Assembly: GCF_002156875.1 (NCBI RefSeq)
Contig: NZ_NCSY01000004.1
Location: 496,001-560,000, forward strand
From: Bacillus sp. EAC
GTDB lineage: Bacteria > Bacillota > Bacilli > Bacillales > Bacillaceae_G
Reading direction: 5' to 3'
Length of the DNA: 64,000 bases
Position numbers and translations under genes: made by a program. This document shows, piece after piece, positions 1-8,642 of this stretch. Numbering within the stretch: position 1 is the stretch's first letter; every line of letters begins with the position of its first letter. The notes beneath the pieces are model-generated. The model did no database searches. It saw only the letters and a list, made by a program, of their open reading frames with translations, and had not been told where the DNA came from.

Positions 1-1431
1 AAGGACGAACTTCTAGTTGTTAATGGCGTAACGATTCAACTAAAAGAAATGATTTATCGAGGACATAAGGTTGCCATTAAAGAGGTAACGGCAAATGAAA
101 ATATCATAAAATATGGGTACCCGATTGGCCATGCCTTGAAGGGAATTGCACCCGGCGAACTTGTCCATACTCATAATACGAAAACAAATTTATCCGGCAC
201 TGAGGTATACCGCTACCAACCAGTTCAAACCACAAACCCATATAAAGACGAAAAACGGACCTTTAGGGGCTATCGACGTGAAAATGGATCAGTAGGGATT
301 CGAAATGAACTTTGGATTGTTCCGACAGTAGGCTGTGTAAATGGAATTGCTGAAAAAATTATTAAACGATTCGAAAAATATGTTGGAGACCATAGCCCTT
401 TTGATAATGTACTAGTTTTAAAGCATAGTTATGGATGTTCCCAGCTAGGTGATGACCATGAAAATACTAAACAGATATTAATGAATGCGGTTAACCATCC
501 AAATGCAGGAGGAGTCCTAGTTTTAGGCCTTGGCTGTGAAAACAATGAACTACCGGAATTTAAAAAAGAACTAGGTAAAGTGAATGAAGATAGAGTTAAA
601 TTTCTAATCTCACAAGCGGTTACGGATGAAATTGAAGAAGGCTTTAAATTAGTAATGGAACTCTACGAAGCAGCAAAGCAGGATGAAAGGGAGGATATCC
701 CTCTGTCAGAATTAAAAGTAGGTTTAAAATGCGGAGGTTCTGATGGTTTCTCTGGCATTACAGCTAATCCACTTCTCGGCAGATTTTCTGACTACCTCAT
801 TGCCCAAGGTGGCTCAACGGTTCTTACCGAAGTTCCGGAAATGTTTGGTGCAGAAAAAATTCTAATGGAACGTGCAGCCAATGAAGAGGTATTTCATAAA
901 GTGGTCGGGTTAATCAATGATTTTAAAGACTATTTCCTACAACATAATCAGCCAGTTTATGAGAACCCATCTCCTGGCAATAAGGCAGGCGGGATCACAA
1001 CCCTTGAAGATAAATCACTTGGATGCACCCAAAAGGCTGGCACTTCAGTGGTTGTCGATGTCCTGAAGTACGGTGAGGTCCTTAAAACAAAAGGCCTAAA
1101 CCTTCTTAGCGCACCAGGCAATGATTTAATTGCTTCCACAGCGCTTGCTGCCGCAGGATGTCAAATGGTTCTGTTTACAACAGGAAGGGGAACTCCATTT
1201 GGAACCTTTGTTCCGACCGTTAAGATTTCTACAAATACCCAGATTTATGAAACAAAACCTCATTGGATCGATTTTAATGCCGGAACTTTATTGGAAGATC
1301 ATATCTCGTCAGACCAAGTCTTGAGCGATTTTGTTGATTATATCGTCAAGGTTGCAAGCAGTGAAATGGTGAATAACGAAAAGAATGACTTTCGTGAAAT
1401 CTCTATTTTTAAAAGTGGTGTGACATTATAA
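1..1431 (+). CDS. uxaA: Altronate dehydratase (UxaA family), 5'-truncated by the window edge
   Basis: Dehydrates D-altronate to 2-keto-3-deoxygluconate (KDG) in the galacturonate branch of hexuronate catabolism. The frame is open from base 1, so the first Met at 49 is internal and the true start lies upstream. The visible part holds the end of an N-terminal SAF-like domain, then the UxaA/GarD catalytic domain. Family-type Cys and Gly motifs are visible: HSYGCSQLGDDHENT, GLGCENN, LKCGGSDGFSGITANP and LTEVPEMFGAE. The length (about 477 visible codons) is close to the usual 490-500, so only a short N-terminus is missing. The KDG kinase and KDPG aldolase downstream use its product. A galactarate dehydratase is the alternative within the family, but the context favours altronate. 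Confidence 0.9.
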   Translation, partial: KDELLVVNGVTIQLKEMIYRGHKVAIKEVTANENIIKYGYPIGHALKGIAPGELVHTHNTKTNLSGTEVYRYQPVQTTNPYKDEKRTFRGYRRENGSVGIRNELWIVPTVGCVNGIAEKIIKRFEKYVGDHSPFDNVLVLKHSYGCSQLGDDHENTKQILMNAVNHPNAGGVLVLGLGCENNELPEFKKELGKVNEDRVKFLISQAVTDEIEEGFKLVMELYEAAKQDEREDIPLSELKVGLKCGGSDGFSGITANPLLGRFSDYLIAQGGSTVLTEVPEMFGAEKILMERAANEEVFHKVVGLINDFKDYFLQHNQPVYENPSPGNKAGGITTLEDKSLGCTQKAGTSVVVDVLKYGEVLKTKGLNLLSAPGNDLIASTALAAAGCQMVLFTTGRGTPFGTFVPTVKISTNTQIYETKPHWIDFNAGTLLEDHISSDQVLSDFVDYIVKVASSEMVNNEKNDFREISIFKSGVTL

Positions 1432-1514
1432 TTCTTCTTTACTCATCTTCTATGTAACTAGAATTCTTGTAAAAAATAATTGTCAAATTAAGTATATTTT
1501 CAAAGGAGGCAGAA

Positions 1515-2168
1515 ATGAAAAAACTAGGAATCTTAACCAAGCTTACAGAATGTGGTGTTGTTGCCGTTGTCAGGGCAGATTCGAAAGAAGAAGCCATTCA
1601 AATTTCGGAGGCCTGTGTAAAGGGCGGGATTATGGGAATTGAAGTAACGTTTACCATTCATGAGGCAGAAACAGTGATTAAAGAACTTGCCTCCTATTTC
1701 GCTGACAACTCTGATGTCGTAATCGGTGCAGGAACAGTACTAGATGCCGCGACAGCAAGAATTGCCATTTTAGCCGGCGCCCAGTTCATCGTAAGTCCAT
1801 GCTTTGATGAACAGACTGCCAAGCTCTGCAATCTATATCAGATACCCTACATGCCTGGTTGCATAACCATTACGGAAATTAAAACGGCTCTAGAGAACGG
1901 GGTTGACATAATTAAATTGTTCCCTGGCAATGCTTTTGGACCGGATTATATCAAAGCAGTCAAAGCTCCGCTTCCGCATGTCAATATAATGCCAACAGGC
2001 GGCGTAAGTCTCGAGAATGCAGACCAGTGGATTAAAAACGGTTGTGTGGCAATTGGAGTAGGAGGAAATCTCTTAGCTCCAGCTAAAACAGCAGAGTACG
2101 AAAAAATCACAGAATATGCAAGCCAATTTGTCCAAAAGGTCCGGGAAGCAAGAGAGGATTTACGATGA
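1515..2168 (+). CDS. eda: 2-dehydro-3-deoxy-6-phosphogluconate (KDPG) aldolase
   Basis: Splits KDPG into pyruvate and glyceraldehyde-3-phosphate, the last step of the uronate pathway. It is a 217-aa class I aldolase TIM barrel of normal length. Visible motifs are VVAVVRAD near the N-terminus, the VIGAGTVLD strand, the Schiff-base Lys in DIIKLFPGNAFGP, and the phosphate-binding MPTGGVS. A strong AAAGGAGG site precedes the ATG. Its stop overlaps the next gene by 4 nt (ATGA type), so the two are translationally coupled. It could also act on the 2-keto-4-hydroxyglutarate that many Eda enzymes accept. Confidence 0.93.
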   Translation: MKKLGILTKLTECGVVAVVRADSKEEAIQISEACVKGGIMGIEVTFTIHEAETVIKELASYFADNSDVVIGAGTVLDAATARIAILAGAQFIVSPCFDEQTAKLCNLYQIPYMPGCITITEIKTALENGVDIIKLFPGNAFGPDYIKAVKAPLPHVNIMPTGGVSLENADQWIKNGCVAIGVGGNLLAPAKTAEYEKITEYASQFVQKVREAREDLR

Positions 2169-3178
2169 AGAAGATTGTCACGTTTGGGGAAATCATGCTA
2201 AGATTTTCGACTGGTGCTGGGGAAAGGCTGTCACAAACTGGAGAGCTAAAAGTGAACTATGGAGGGGCTGAAGCTAATGTCGCGGTTTCCTTGGCTCATT
2301 TTGGCTATAATGCTTTCCTTGTAAGCAAAGTTCCAAATAACCCTTTAGGGCAAGCAGTTGGCAATCATTTAAGGTCTCACGGTGTACGAACGGACTACCT
2401 CTTAATGGGTGGGGAACGACTTGGCACTTATTACCTTGAGGCAGGGGTTGGGGAACGAAGCGCTCAAGTTACTTATGATAGAAAAAATTCAAGCTTTTCT
2501 ATGATGGAAGCAAATGAAATAAATTGGGAAGAAATTTTTAAGGATGCTTTCTTATTCCATGTATCGGGGATTACGTTGGCGCTTTCACCCGAACTAAGGG
2601 AAACCCTCTTGGTTGGAGTGAAAAAGGCAAAGCAATTTGGCGTCAAAACGAGTTTTGATTTCAATTACCGGGCTATGCTTTGGAGCCAACAGGAAGCTGG
2701 GGAAGCCATATTGCCACTGCTTCCTTATATAGATATTTGTTCGTTTGGAGAACTAGATGCCATTTATTTGTTAGGTCTAGTCGAAGCGGATCAGTCCCTC
2801 TCGCAGACTGAAAGACTAAAACATTATTATACTAAGTTTACTGAGTTGTATCCAAACATCCTGTTTATCAGCTCCACGTTCAGAACGGTCATTTCCGCAT
2901 CAGCTAACCAACTGCAGGGTAATCTGTTCGCACAAGGGGAACTTTATCAATCCAAAGTTCATTATATTGATCCTATCGTAGATCGGGTTGGTGGAGGGGA
3001 CGCATTTGCAGCAAGTATTTTAACAGGAATAATGGAAGAATTTGACCTTCAGCAGACTGTATCTTTTGCAACAGCAGCCTCGGCACTGAAACACACTATT
3101 CATGGTGACTGTAATTTGTTCACAAAAGAAGAAGTATTTCGATTTACTGACAGTGCCCCTGGAAAAATTGTTCGGTAA
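2165..3178 (+). CDS. kdgK: 2-keto-3-deoxygluconate kinase (PfkB family)
   Basis: Phosphorylates KDG to KDPG, feeding the aldolase directly upstream. It is a 337-aa ribokinase/PfkB sugar kinase. It starts with KIVTFGEIMLRFS, has the YGGAEANVAVSLAHFG substrate-binding segment and ends with the ATP/anion-hole signature DRVGGGDAFAASILTG, which contains the catalytic Asp. It overlaps eda by 4 nt. Length and both signatures are intact. The specificity for KDG is inferred from the operon. Confidence 0.9.
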   Translation: MKKIVTFGEIMLRFSTGAGERLSQTGELKVNYGGAEANVAVSLAHFGYNAFLVSKVPNNPLGQAVGNHLRSHGVRTDYLLMGGERLGTYYLEAGVGERSAQVTYDRKNSSFSMMEANEINWEEIFKDAFLFHVSGITLALSPELRETLLVGVKKAKQFGVKTSFDFNYRAMLWSQQEAGEAILPLLPYIDICSFGELDAIYLLGLVEADQSLSQTERLKHYYTKFTELYPNILFISSTFRTVISASANQLQGNLFAQGELYQSKVHYIDPIVDRVGGGDAFAASILTGIMEEFDLQQTVSFATAASALKHTIHGDCNLFTKEEVFRFTDSAPGKIVR

Positions 3179-3302
3179 TTTCTTCAAAATAAATTAACTA
3201 TGTTAAATTTGCCTGTTGATTTCCTCTCCAATCAATAGTGTTACAAAATCAAAAATGATCTCTAACATAACCAATAATTTGATGCTAAAGGAGTAATGGA
3301 AG

Positions 3303-4133
3303 ATGAAAACACGTTACGCGATTCATCCGGAAGATATGAAAAAATATACAACTGAAGATTTAAGAAGAGAATTTTTAGTAGAAACCCTTTTTGAGCCAGG
3401 GCAGGTTCACTTAACCTATACTCACAATGACCGTATGATATTTGGAGGTGTTACCCCTGCAGAAGACGAATTAGCTATTAAACTAGATAAAGATTTAGGT
3501 GTTGAGTATTTCTTAGAGCGCCGTGAGCTTGGAATCATTAATGTTGGCGGGGATGGTTCTGTCATCCTTGATGGGGCCGAATATGATATGAAGGCTCGTG
3601 ACGGATTGTACGTTGGAAAGGGAACCAGGGAAGTATCATTCCTCTCAAAGGATGCCGGCAATCCAGCTAAATTCTATCTTAATTCTACCCCGGCTCATCA
3701 TACGTACCCAACTGTTAAAATTGATATCAATGAAATTGTACCTCTTGAAACCGGTGAGTCTGGTACTTTGAACGAGCGTAAAATTTATCAATATGTACAT
3801 CCGAATGTGTGCGAAAGCTGCCAGCTTCAAATGGGATTGACGATATTGTCTCCAGGCAGTGTTTGGAATACCATGCCATGCCATACACATGAACGCCGCA
3901 TGGAAGTTTACCTATACTTTGATATGGAACCAGAAACTCGTGTTTTTCACTTTATGGGTAAACCGGACGAAACAAGGCATTTAATTCTTAAAAACGAACA
4001 AGCGGTTATTTCGCCAAGTTGGTCAATACATACAGGGACAGCAACAAGCAACTACACCTTCATTTGGGGAATGTGCGGAGAGAACATCACTTATACGGAC
4101 ATGGATTTTGTGAAAATGGAAGATTTGAAATAA
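3303..4133 (+). CDS. kduI: 5-dehydro-4-deoxy-D-glucuronate isomerase
   Basis: Converts 5-keto-4-deoxyuronate, the spontaneous product of unsaturated uronates released from pectin or glycosaminoglycans, to 2,5-diketo-3-deoxygluconate. The protein is 276 aa, the normal KduI length, with a cupin-type fold. The zinc-binding stretch MPCHTHERRMEVYLYF is visible, followed by a second His in SWSIHTGTATSNYTFIWGM. It lies 36 nt before kduD, the next enzyme of the pathway, and a TAAAGGAG-type site precedes the start. Its presence shows that the host also processes unsaturated uronates, not only galacturonate. Confidence 0.95.
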   Translation: MKTRYAIHPEDMKKYTTEDLRREFLVETLFEPGQVHLTYTHNDRMIFGGVTPAEDELAIKLDKDLGVEYFLERRELGIINVGGDGSVILDGAEYDMKARDGLYVGKGTREVSFLSKDAGNPAKFYLNSTPAHHTYPTVKIDINEIVPLETGESGTLNERKIYQYVHPNVCESCQLQMGLTILSPGSVWNTMPCHTHERRMEVYLYFDMEPETRVFHFMGKPDETRHLILKNEQAVISPSWSIHTGTATSNYTFIWGMCGENITYTDMDFVKMEDLK

Positions 4134-4168
4134 TAATTTGAAGGAATTATGGAGCGGAGGTTATCAGA

Positions 4169-4951
4169 ATGTCTAATGAACTTAACTCTTTTTCACTAGA
4201 TTATTTCAGCCTTAGAGGAAAAGTTGCGATCGTGACTGGGGGCAATAAAGGGCTTGGGCAGGCGTACGCTGTTGCACTGGCCAAGGCAGGGGCTGATCTT
4301 TTTATAGTCGCACGGAGTGGAGACTGGCAGGAAAGTAAGGATCTGATTGAAGAGAACGGCCAACGTGCTGTATTTTTTCAGGCAGATTTAAGTGATAGGA
4401 CAAAAGTAAAACAAGTAGCTTCAGAATGTATTAAGGAATTTGGAAGAATTGATATACTGGTGAATAACGCGGGAACTATTCGCAGGGCACCGCTATTGGA
4501 ATACAAAGAGGAAGATTGGGATGACGTCATGGAAATTAATCTTAATTCTTTGTATCTTCTCAGTCAGGAAGTAGCAAAGGTGATGGTCGAACAAAAATCG
4601 GGAAAAATAATCAATATTGCTTCCATGCTTTCATTCCAGGGAGGTAAATTTGTTCCTCCTTATACGGCAAGTAAGCATGCTGTAGCTGGCCTTACCAAGG
4701 CGTTTGCTAATGAATTAGCCGAGTACAATATTCAAATAAACGCCATAGCACCTGGATATATTGCGACAGATAATACCGCTCCAATTCGTGCTGACGAAAA
4801 ACGAAATGCGGAAATTCTTTCTCGCATACCAGCGGGACGGTGGGCAAGTCCGTCAGACTTGATGGGGGTTGTGGTGTTCTTGGCTAGTGAGGCATCTAAC
4901 TATATGAACGGACATGTGTTAGCAGTTGATGGAGGCTGGCTTGCCAGATAA
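4169..4951 (+). CDS. kduD: 2-deoxy-D-gluconate 3-dehydrogenase (short-chain dehydrogenase)
   Basis: Reduces 2,5-diketo-3-deoxygluconate to KDG, which kdgK then phosphorylates. It is a 260-aa classical SDR. The Rossmann motif is VTGGNKGLGQAYA, the structural motif NNAGTIRRAPL, and the active site has the Ser in INIASMLS and YTASKHA (Tyr-x-x-x-Lys). The C-terminal LAVDGGW is typical of the family. A strong terminator follows, so it is probably the last gene of the uxaA-eda-kdgK-kduI-kduD unit. Confidence 0.93.
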   Translation: MSNELNSFSLDYFSLRGKVAIVTGGNKGLGQAYAVALAKAGADLFIVARSGDWQESKDLIEENGQRAVFFQADLSDRTKVKQVASECIKEFGRIDILVNNAGTIRRAPLLEYKEEDWDDVMEINLNSLYLLSQEVAKVMVEQKSGKIINIASMLSFQGGKFVPPYTASKHAVAGLTKAFANELAEYNIQINAIAPGYIATDNTAPIRADEKRNAEILSRIPAGRWASPSDLMGVVVFLASEASNYMNGHVLAVDGGWLAR

Positions 4952-4978
4952 CAAGGCGAGGGCGAAAATAAAAAATCA

Positions 4979-5014
4979 CAAAGCCGTACCAGACTTTTTT
5001 GGTACGGCTTCTTT
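4979..5014 (+). terminator. Rho-independent terminator after kduD
   Basis: A perfect 10-bp stem, AAGCCGTACC / GGTACGGCTT, closes a loop containing AGACTTTTTT and is followed by CTTTGT. It ends the uronate operon just before the next gene. Confidence 0.85.
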
Positions 5015-5038
5015 GTAGAAAGAAAGAGGTGTATTTTT

Positions 5039-5875
5039 GTGAAGATAGGGATTAGAGCCCATGATATCGAAACAAATAATTTAGAAAAACTGGTAAATGA
5101 TATAGTCGATAAAGGATTGACCAGTGTTCAGCTTGCTCTAAACAAGTCCTTGCCGACACTTTATTCAGGAATAGGCAATCTAACTCCTGGTATTGCCCGC
5201 CATATTGGAAGTGCTTTTTCTGACAACGGACTTCAGATTGCAGTTTTGGGCTGTTATTTTAATCTAATTCATCCAGACCAAATAGAGAGAAGAAAAGGGA
5301 TGGATCGCTTCAAAGAGCATCTAAGGTTCGCAAAAGATTTTGGCTGCAGCATTGTGGGAACAGAAACAGGAAACGTCAATGCAGAGATTGTTTATACAGA
5401 AGAAAACTTTAAAGAGAAGCCTTTTATGGAAGTAGTGGCAAGTGTCTCTGAACTTGTAAAGGAGGCTGAAAAATTGGGTGTTATTGTTGGAGTGGAAGCG
5501 GGAGTAAATCATCCAATTTATTCTGTCCAAACCATGAAGCGTCTTTTAGATATGATTGACTCTCATAATCTACAAGTTATTTTTGACCCGGTTAATCTAT
5601 TGACCATTGATAACTATATAAATCAAGAAGAGATTTTTGAAGAAGCTTTTAAAATATTGGGAGATAGAATAGTTATTTTCCATGCGAAAGATTTTATTAT
5701 TGAGGGAAACTCACTAAAACAGGTACCGGTGGGGCAAGGTTTGTTAAATTACGATAAGTTATTTGGCTTAATAAAGCACACAAAACCATATCTAAATATT
5801 TTAATAGAAGGTTCAAAGGAACCGTTTATAGATGAAAGCATTGTTTATTTGAGACGGAAATATGAAAAAAAGTAA
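5039..5875 (+). CDS. Sugar phosphate isomerase/epimerase-like TIM-barrel protein
   Basis: A 278-aa protein of the xylose-isomerase-like/AP-endonuclease-2 TIM-barrel superfamily. Metal-ligand-type motifs are visible: GTETGNVN, VGVEAGVNHPI, VIFDPVNLL, FHAKDF and the terminal ILIEGSKEPF. The start is GTG at 5039, with AGAAAGAGG upstream. The gene follows the kdu operon in the same orientation but sits behind a terminator, so it may have its own promoter. It probably isomerises or epimerises a keto-sugar from plant polysaccharide. The substrate is unknown. Confidence 0.75.
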   Translation: MKIGIRAHDIETNNLEKLVNDIVDKGLTSVQLALNKSLPTLYSGIGNLTPGIARHIGSAFSDNGLQIAVLGCYFNLIHPDQIERRKGMDRFKEHLRFAKDFGCSIVGTETGNVNAEIVYTEENFKEKPFMEVVASVSELVKEAEKLGVIVGVEAGVNHPIYSVQTMKRLLDMIDSHNLQVIFDPVNLLTIDNYINQEEIFEEAFKILGDRIVIFHAKDFIIEGNSLKQVPVGQGLLNYDKLFGLIKHTKPYLNILIEGSKEPFIDESIVYLRRKYEKK

Positions 5876-6466
5876 ATTAATTATCAATTTCAAAGATTTT
5901 TTTAAAAATAAATATAAAAGTAAATAGGAAACCGAAGTTAGATTATGGTCTAATAGGCGAGTAGTATGCGTTATTAAGATATGCAGTTGAATATGGGAAT
6001 TAATCACCCTACCCCGTGATTAACCATTTTGTAAGATTTTATTTAATTACATTGTAGTGTGTGTATAGATTCATGAAAGCGTATTTCTTTAACCTCAGTT
6101 TTTTATCAAACTATTAAATGTTCTAATAACATCTCTTGAAGTTGTAGTTGTTCGAATCTCAATACTCCACTTTTATTCTTGAACCATGTGTATTAAGTGA
6201 ATTTTTTCGAAAGTCAGTGGAATATTTCCTCCTAGAAAAAGCTTTAAGTTTACTTTACAATAATTGCAAATATTCATTAGTACTAGTTTGGAATTGAAAA
6301 CATTAGATATATAACGATGGAAGAATGAACTGCAAGGACGAAAGTATTCAAAGTTTGATTTGATGTCTCGGGAAACAGTGAGTATTTTATAAAATTCAAG
6401 GTGTAAGTGCAAGAATGTGCTTTTAGAAAGAAATAACATAATAAAGAAAGGATGAAAGAATAGATA
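5876..6466. other. 591-bp intergenic region between the uronate and amino-sugar loci
   Basis: AT-rich, with no convincing gene. It contains a hairpin at 6000-6023 (TTAATCAC / GTGATTAA, loop CCTACCCC) followed by CCATTTTG, which may act as a weak terminator. Short open frames on the minus strand (for example 6173-6439) lack ribosome binding sites and family features. Confidence 0.5.
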
Positions 6467-7387
6467 ATGGGTAATCGATTGATTATTGGGATGGACGGCG
6501 GAGGAACGAAAACGAGAGTCATGGTCAAAGAACGACTAGATGGTGAAATACTATTTGACCAAAATTTTGGAATGTCAAATTATAATAACATCGGCGTAGA
6601 CGGTCTTAGACCAGTATTTTGTGAAATTTATGAAGTATTAGTCTCTTGTTTTGAGGAGCGACTGCAAGATGCGATTCTCGTACTAGGTTCTGCAGGAGTC
6701 GATCGTCCGAAAGATATTGACATCTATTTGTCTGCGCTAAAAGAAAGTGGATTTACTTGCCAACTAGAAGTGGTGAATGACGCAGAGATTGCCCTTGTTG
6801 GTGGCAACGGAGATCGAAAAGATGCTTTGATGATAGCTGGAACAGGTTCTATTGTTATGGGGATTGGCTCAAACGGAAAAATAGTACGCTCGGGTGGCTG
6901 GGGCGGATTGATCAGTGATGAAGGAAGCGGTTTCCAAATTGGTCGACATGCGATTGCTGCTGTCATGCAAGAGTACGACAAAGTGATCGCGTCTACATCA
7001 TTTACAGAAAAGTTGCTCGATCATTTTCAGTTGGCATCTCCAGAAGATTTTATGGATTTATTATATTTGGACGATACGCTACCGGTAGATAAGATAGCTT
7101 CATGTACGCCAATTATTTTAGAAGCATGGGCAAAAGGAGACGAAGTTGCTCGTACGATTGTTGAAGGAGAACTAGAGAAATTAGTTCGTTTAGTCGTTGG
7201 AATCAGTCGACAAATGGGATCAGAAAAATTCCGTCTTTCTGTTGCAGGCAGTTTATTGACGAAATCAACCGATTACTTAGCTATGTTAAAAGAGAAGTTA
7301 AAAGTTGTTTTACCACAAGTAGAGATTTCTGCACCACTTTATGATCCTGTATTCGGTGCCATTATTATTGGTGCGCAATTCAAGTGA
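6467..7387 (+). CDS. N-acetylglucosamine/N-acetylmuramate kinase-like protein (BadF/BadG/BcrA/BcrD ATPase family)
   Basis: A 306-aa ASKHA-fold sugar kinase. It has the N-terminal phosphate-1 motif IGMDGGGTKTRVMV, a NDAEIALVGG segment, the phosphate-2/adenosine region with AGTGSIVMGIG, and GGWGGLISDEGSGFQIGRHAI typical of GlcNAc kinases. Family members phosphorylate GlcNAc, and in Clostridium MurNAc as well, at position 6 or 1. The neighbouring MupG-type 6-phospho-glycosidase supports an amino-sugar substrate. The AAAGGA upstream lies about 14 nt from the ATG, which is long. It is the first gene of a co-oriented set. Confidence 0.78.
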   Translation: MGNRLIIGMDGGGTKTRVMVKERLDGEILFDQNFGMSNYNNIGVDGLRPVFCEIYEVLVSCFEERLQDAILVLGSAGVDRPKDIDIYLSALKESGFTCQLEVVNDAEIALVGGNGDRKDALMIAGTGSIVMGIGSNGKIVRSGGWGGLISDEGSGFQIGRHAIAAVMQEYDKVIASTSFTEKLLDHFQLASPEDFMDLLYLDDTLPVDKIASCTPIILEAWAKGDEVARTIVEGELEKLVRLVVGISRQMGSEKFRLSVAGSLLTKSTDYLAMLKEKLKVVLPQVEISAPLYDPVFGAIIIGAQFK

Positions 7388-7423
7388 ATACAAACTAACA
7401 ATAGTAAAGAATGGGGACTGAAT

Positions 7424-8551
7424 ATGCGTGAAATAGGAATTAGTGTGTATCCCAACTTCTATCCTGTAGTTCAAATCAAAGATTATTTGAAAAAGGCTAA
7501 TTCGTTTGGTTTTAAAAAAGTATTTGTTTCACTGATTTTGAATAATCATGGTTTTGAAGGTGCTATGGATGTAAATGCAAATACTTGGAATGACATACTA
7601 AGTTACTGTAAAGAACTTGGAATGACCGTGTCAGCTGATATGAATGATGAAGTTTTCAATGAGTTCGGTTGTAAATTGAACGATTTAACAGCATTACAAA
7701 AGATGGGCATCACAAAACTCCGTATTGATGGAGGTTTTACGAGCGAAGAAGTTGCAATACTTTCAAAAAATCAGCAGGGGATTCAAATAGAAATAAATGC
7801 TTCAATGTCTTCTTCTGATAATCATAATGGAAACGCTTACCGTGAATGCCGTCAATTTCTAGAGACGATTGAAAAAGACGGAAATATTGGTCAACTAACG
7901 GCTTGTCACAACTTTTTCCCGCTACCAGACACAGCATTGTCACTTGAGGACGTTCGCCCAATTAACGACTTGTTCGCCTCATTCGGTGTACCAATCGGTG
8001 GGTTTATTGCATCGCAACTTTCTCCAAAAGATTTGCATCACTTAGGTCATGGGGTCTGTACGATCGAAAAACACCGCTTTTTACCTAGTCAGTTTGCGAT
8101 GCTAGAATTATTTGCAAATGGTTTTCATGATGTACTAATTGGTGACTCGTTTGCGGATCTTTCAGAGCTTGCCGAAATGGCAAGATGTTACAAACAAGAG
8201 TTTATAGAAATTCCAGTTGTATTTAATCAGTTTGTTCCTGAAAATATAAAAATGAAAATTCAAGAGTCAATCCTACTTTCAAGAGTTGATCAGCCTGCAA
8301 ATTTAATTCGGGCGACTGATACGAGGGGGATGGAAGTGCCACCCTGCTATTGTGCACCAAGAGGAATGTATACAATCTCTGTTTTAAATAATCGCAGTGC
8401 GCAATATGAAGGAGAAGTGCAAATCTCATTGAAGGATTTAGGCCAATCAGTTGAGCACAATGTCATTGGATTTGTTCATCCTTTTGCAAAAGATTTATTG
8501 CCTTATATTTTAGCAGGCAAAAATAAATTTCGTTTAGTAGATTACAAGTGA
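7424..8551 (+). CDS. mupG: DUF871/MupG-family 6-phospho-glycosidase (putative 6-phospho-N-acetylmuramidase)
   Basis: A 375-aa protein matching the DUF871 family by overall pattern. The N-terminal TIM barrel starts with EIGISVYPNFYP and includes LNNHGFEGAMDVN, ISKxRIDGGF-like (TKLRIDGGFTSEE) and CHNFFPLPDTALS. The C-terminal cyclophilin-like part contains PCYCAPRGMYTISVLNNRSAQYEGEVQ-like elements. In Staphylococcus and Bacillus, MupG cleaves MurNAc-6P-GlcNAc imported by a PTS. Here the PTS (EIIC/B/A) and a GH4 enzyme lie downstream in the same locus. The exact disaccharide is inferred, and other 6-phospho-glycosides are possible. Confidence 0.8.
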   Translation: MREIGISVYPNFYPVVQIKDYLKKANSFGFKKVFVSLILNNHGFEGAMDVNANTWNDILSYCKELGMTVSADMNDEVFNEFGCKLNDLTALQKMGITKLRIDGGFTSEEVAILSKNQQGIQIEINASMSSSDNHNGNAYRECRQFLETIEKDGNIGQLTACHNFFPLPDTALSLEDVRPINDLFASFGVPIGGFIASQLSPKDLHHLGHGVCTIEKHRFLPSQFAMLELFANGFHDVLIGDSFADLSELAEMARCYKQEFIEIPVVFNQFVPENIKMKIQESILLSRVDQPANLIRATDTRGMEVPPCYCAPRGMYTISVLNNRSAQYEGEVQISLKDLGQSVEHNVIGFVHPFAKDLLPYILAGKNKFRLVDYK

Positions 8552-8642
8552 AAAGTTTTATAGCCAATCATGATTTTAGTCTGTACTAGATAGGATCTTT
8601 CAAACAAAGTGTTCAAACGTGAATGAAACCGGAGGATGTGGA

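Noticed and set aside
6072-6085. Possible cre site (TGAAAGCGTATTTC)
   Set aside because: The left half fits, but three mismatches fall in the right half; likely chance in AT-rich DNA.
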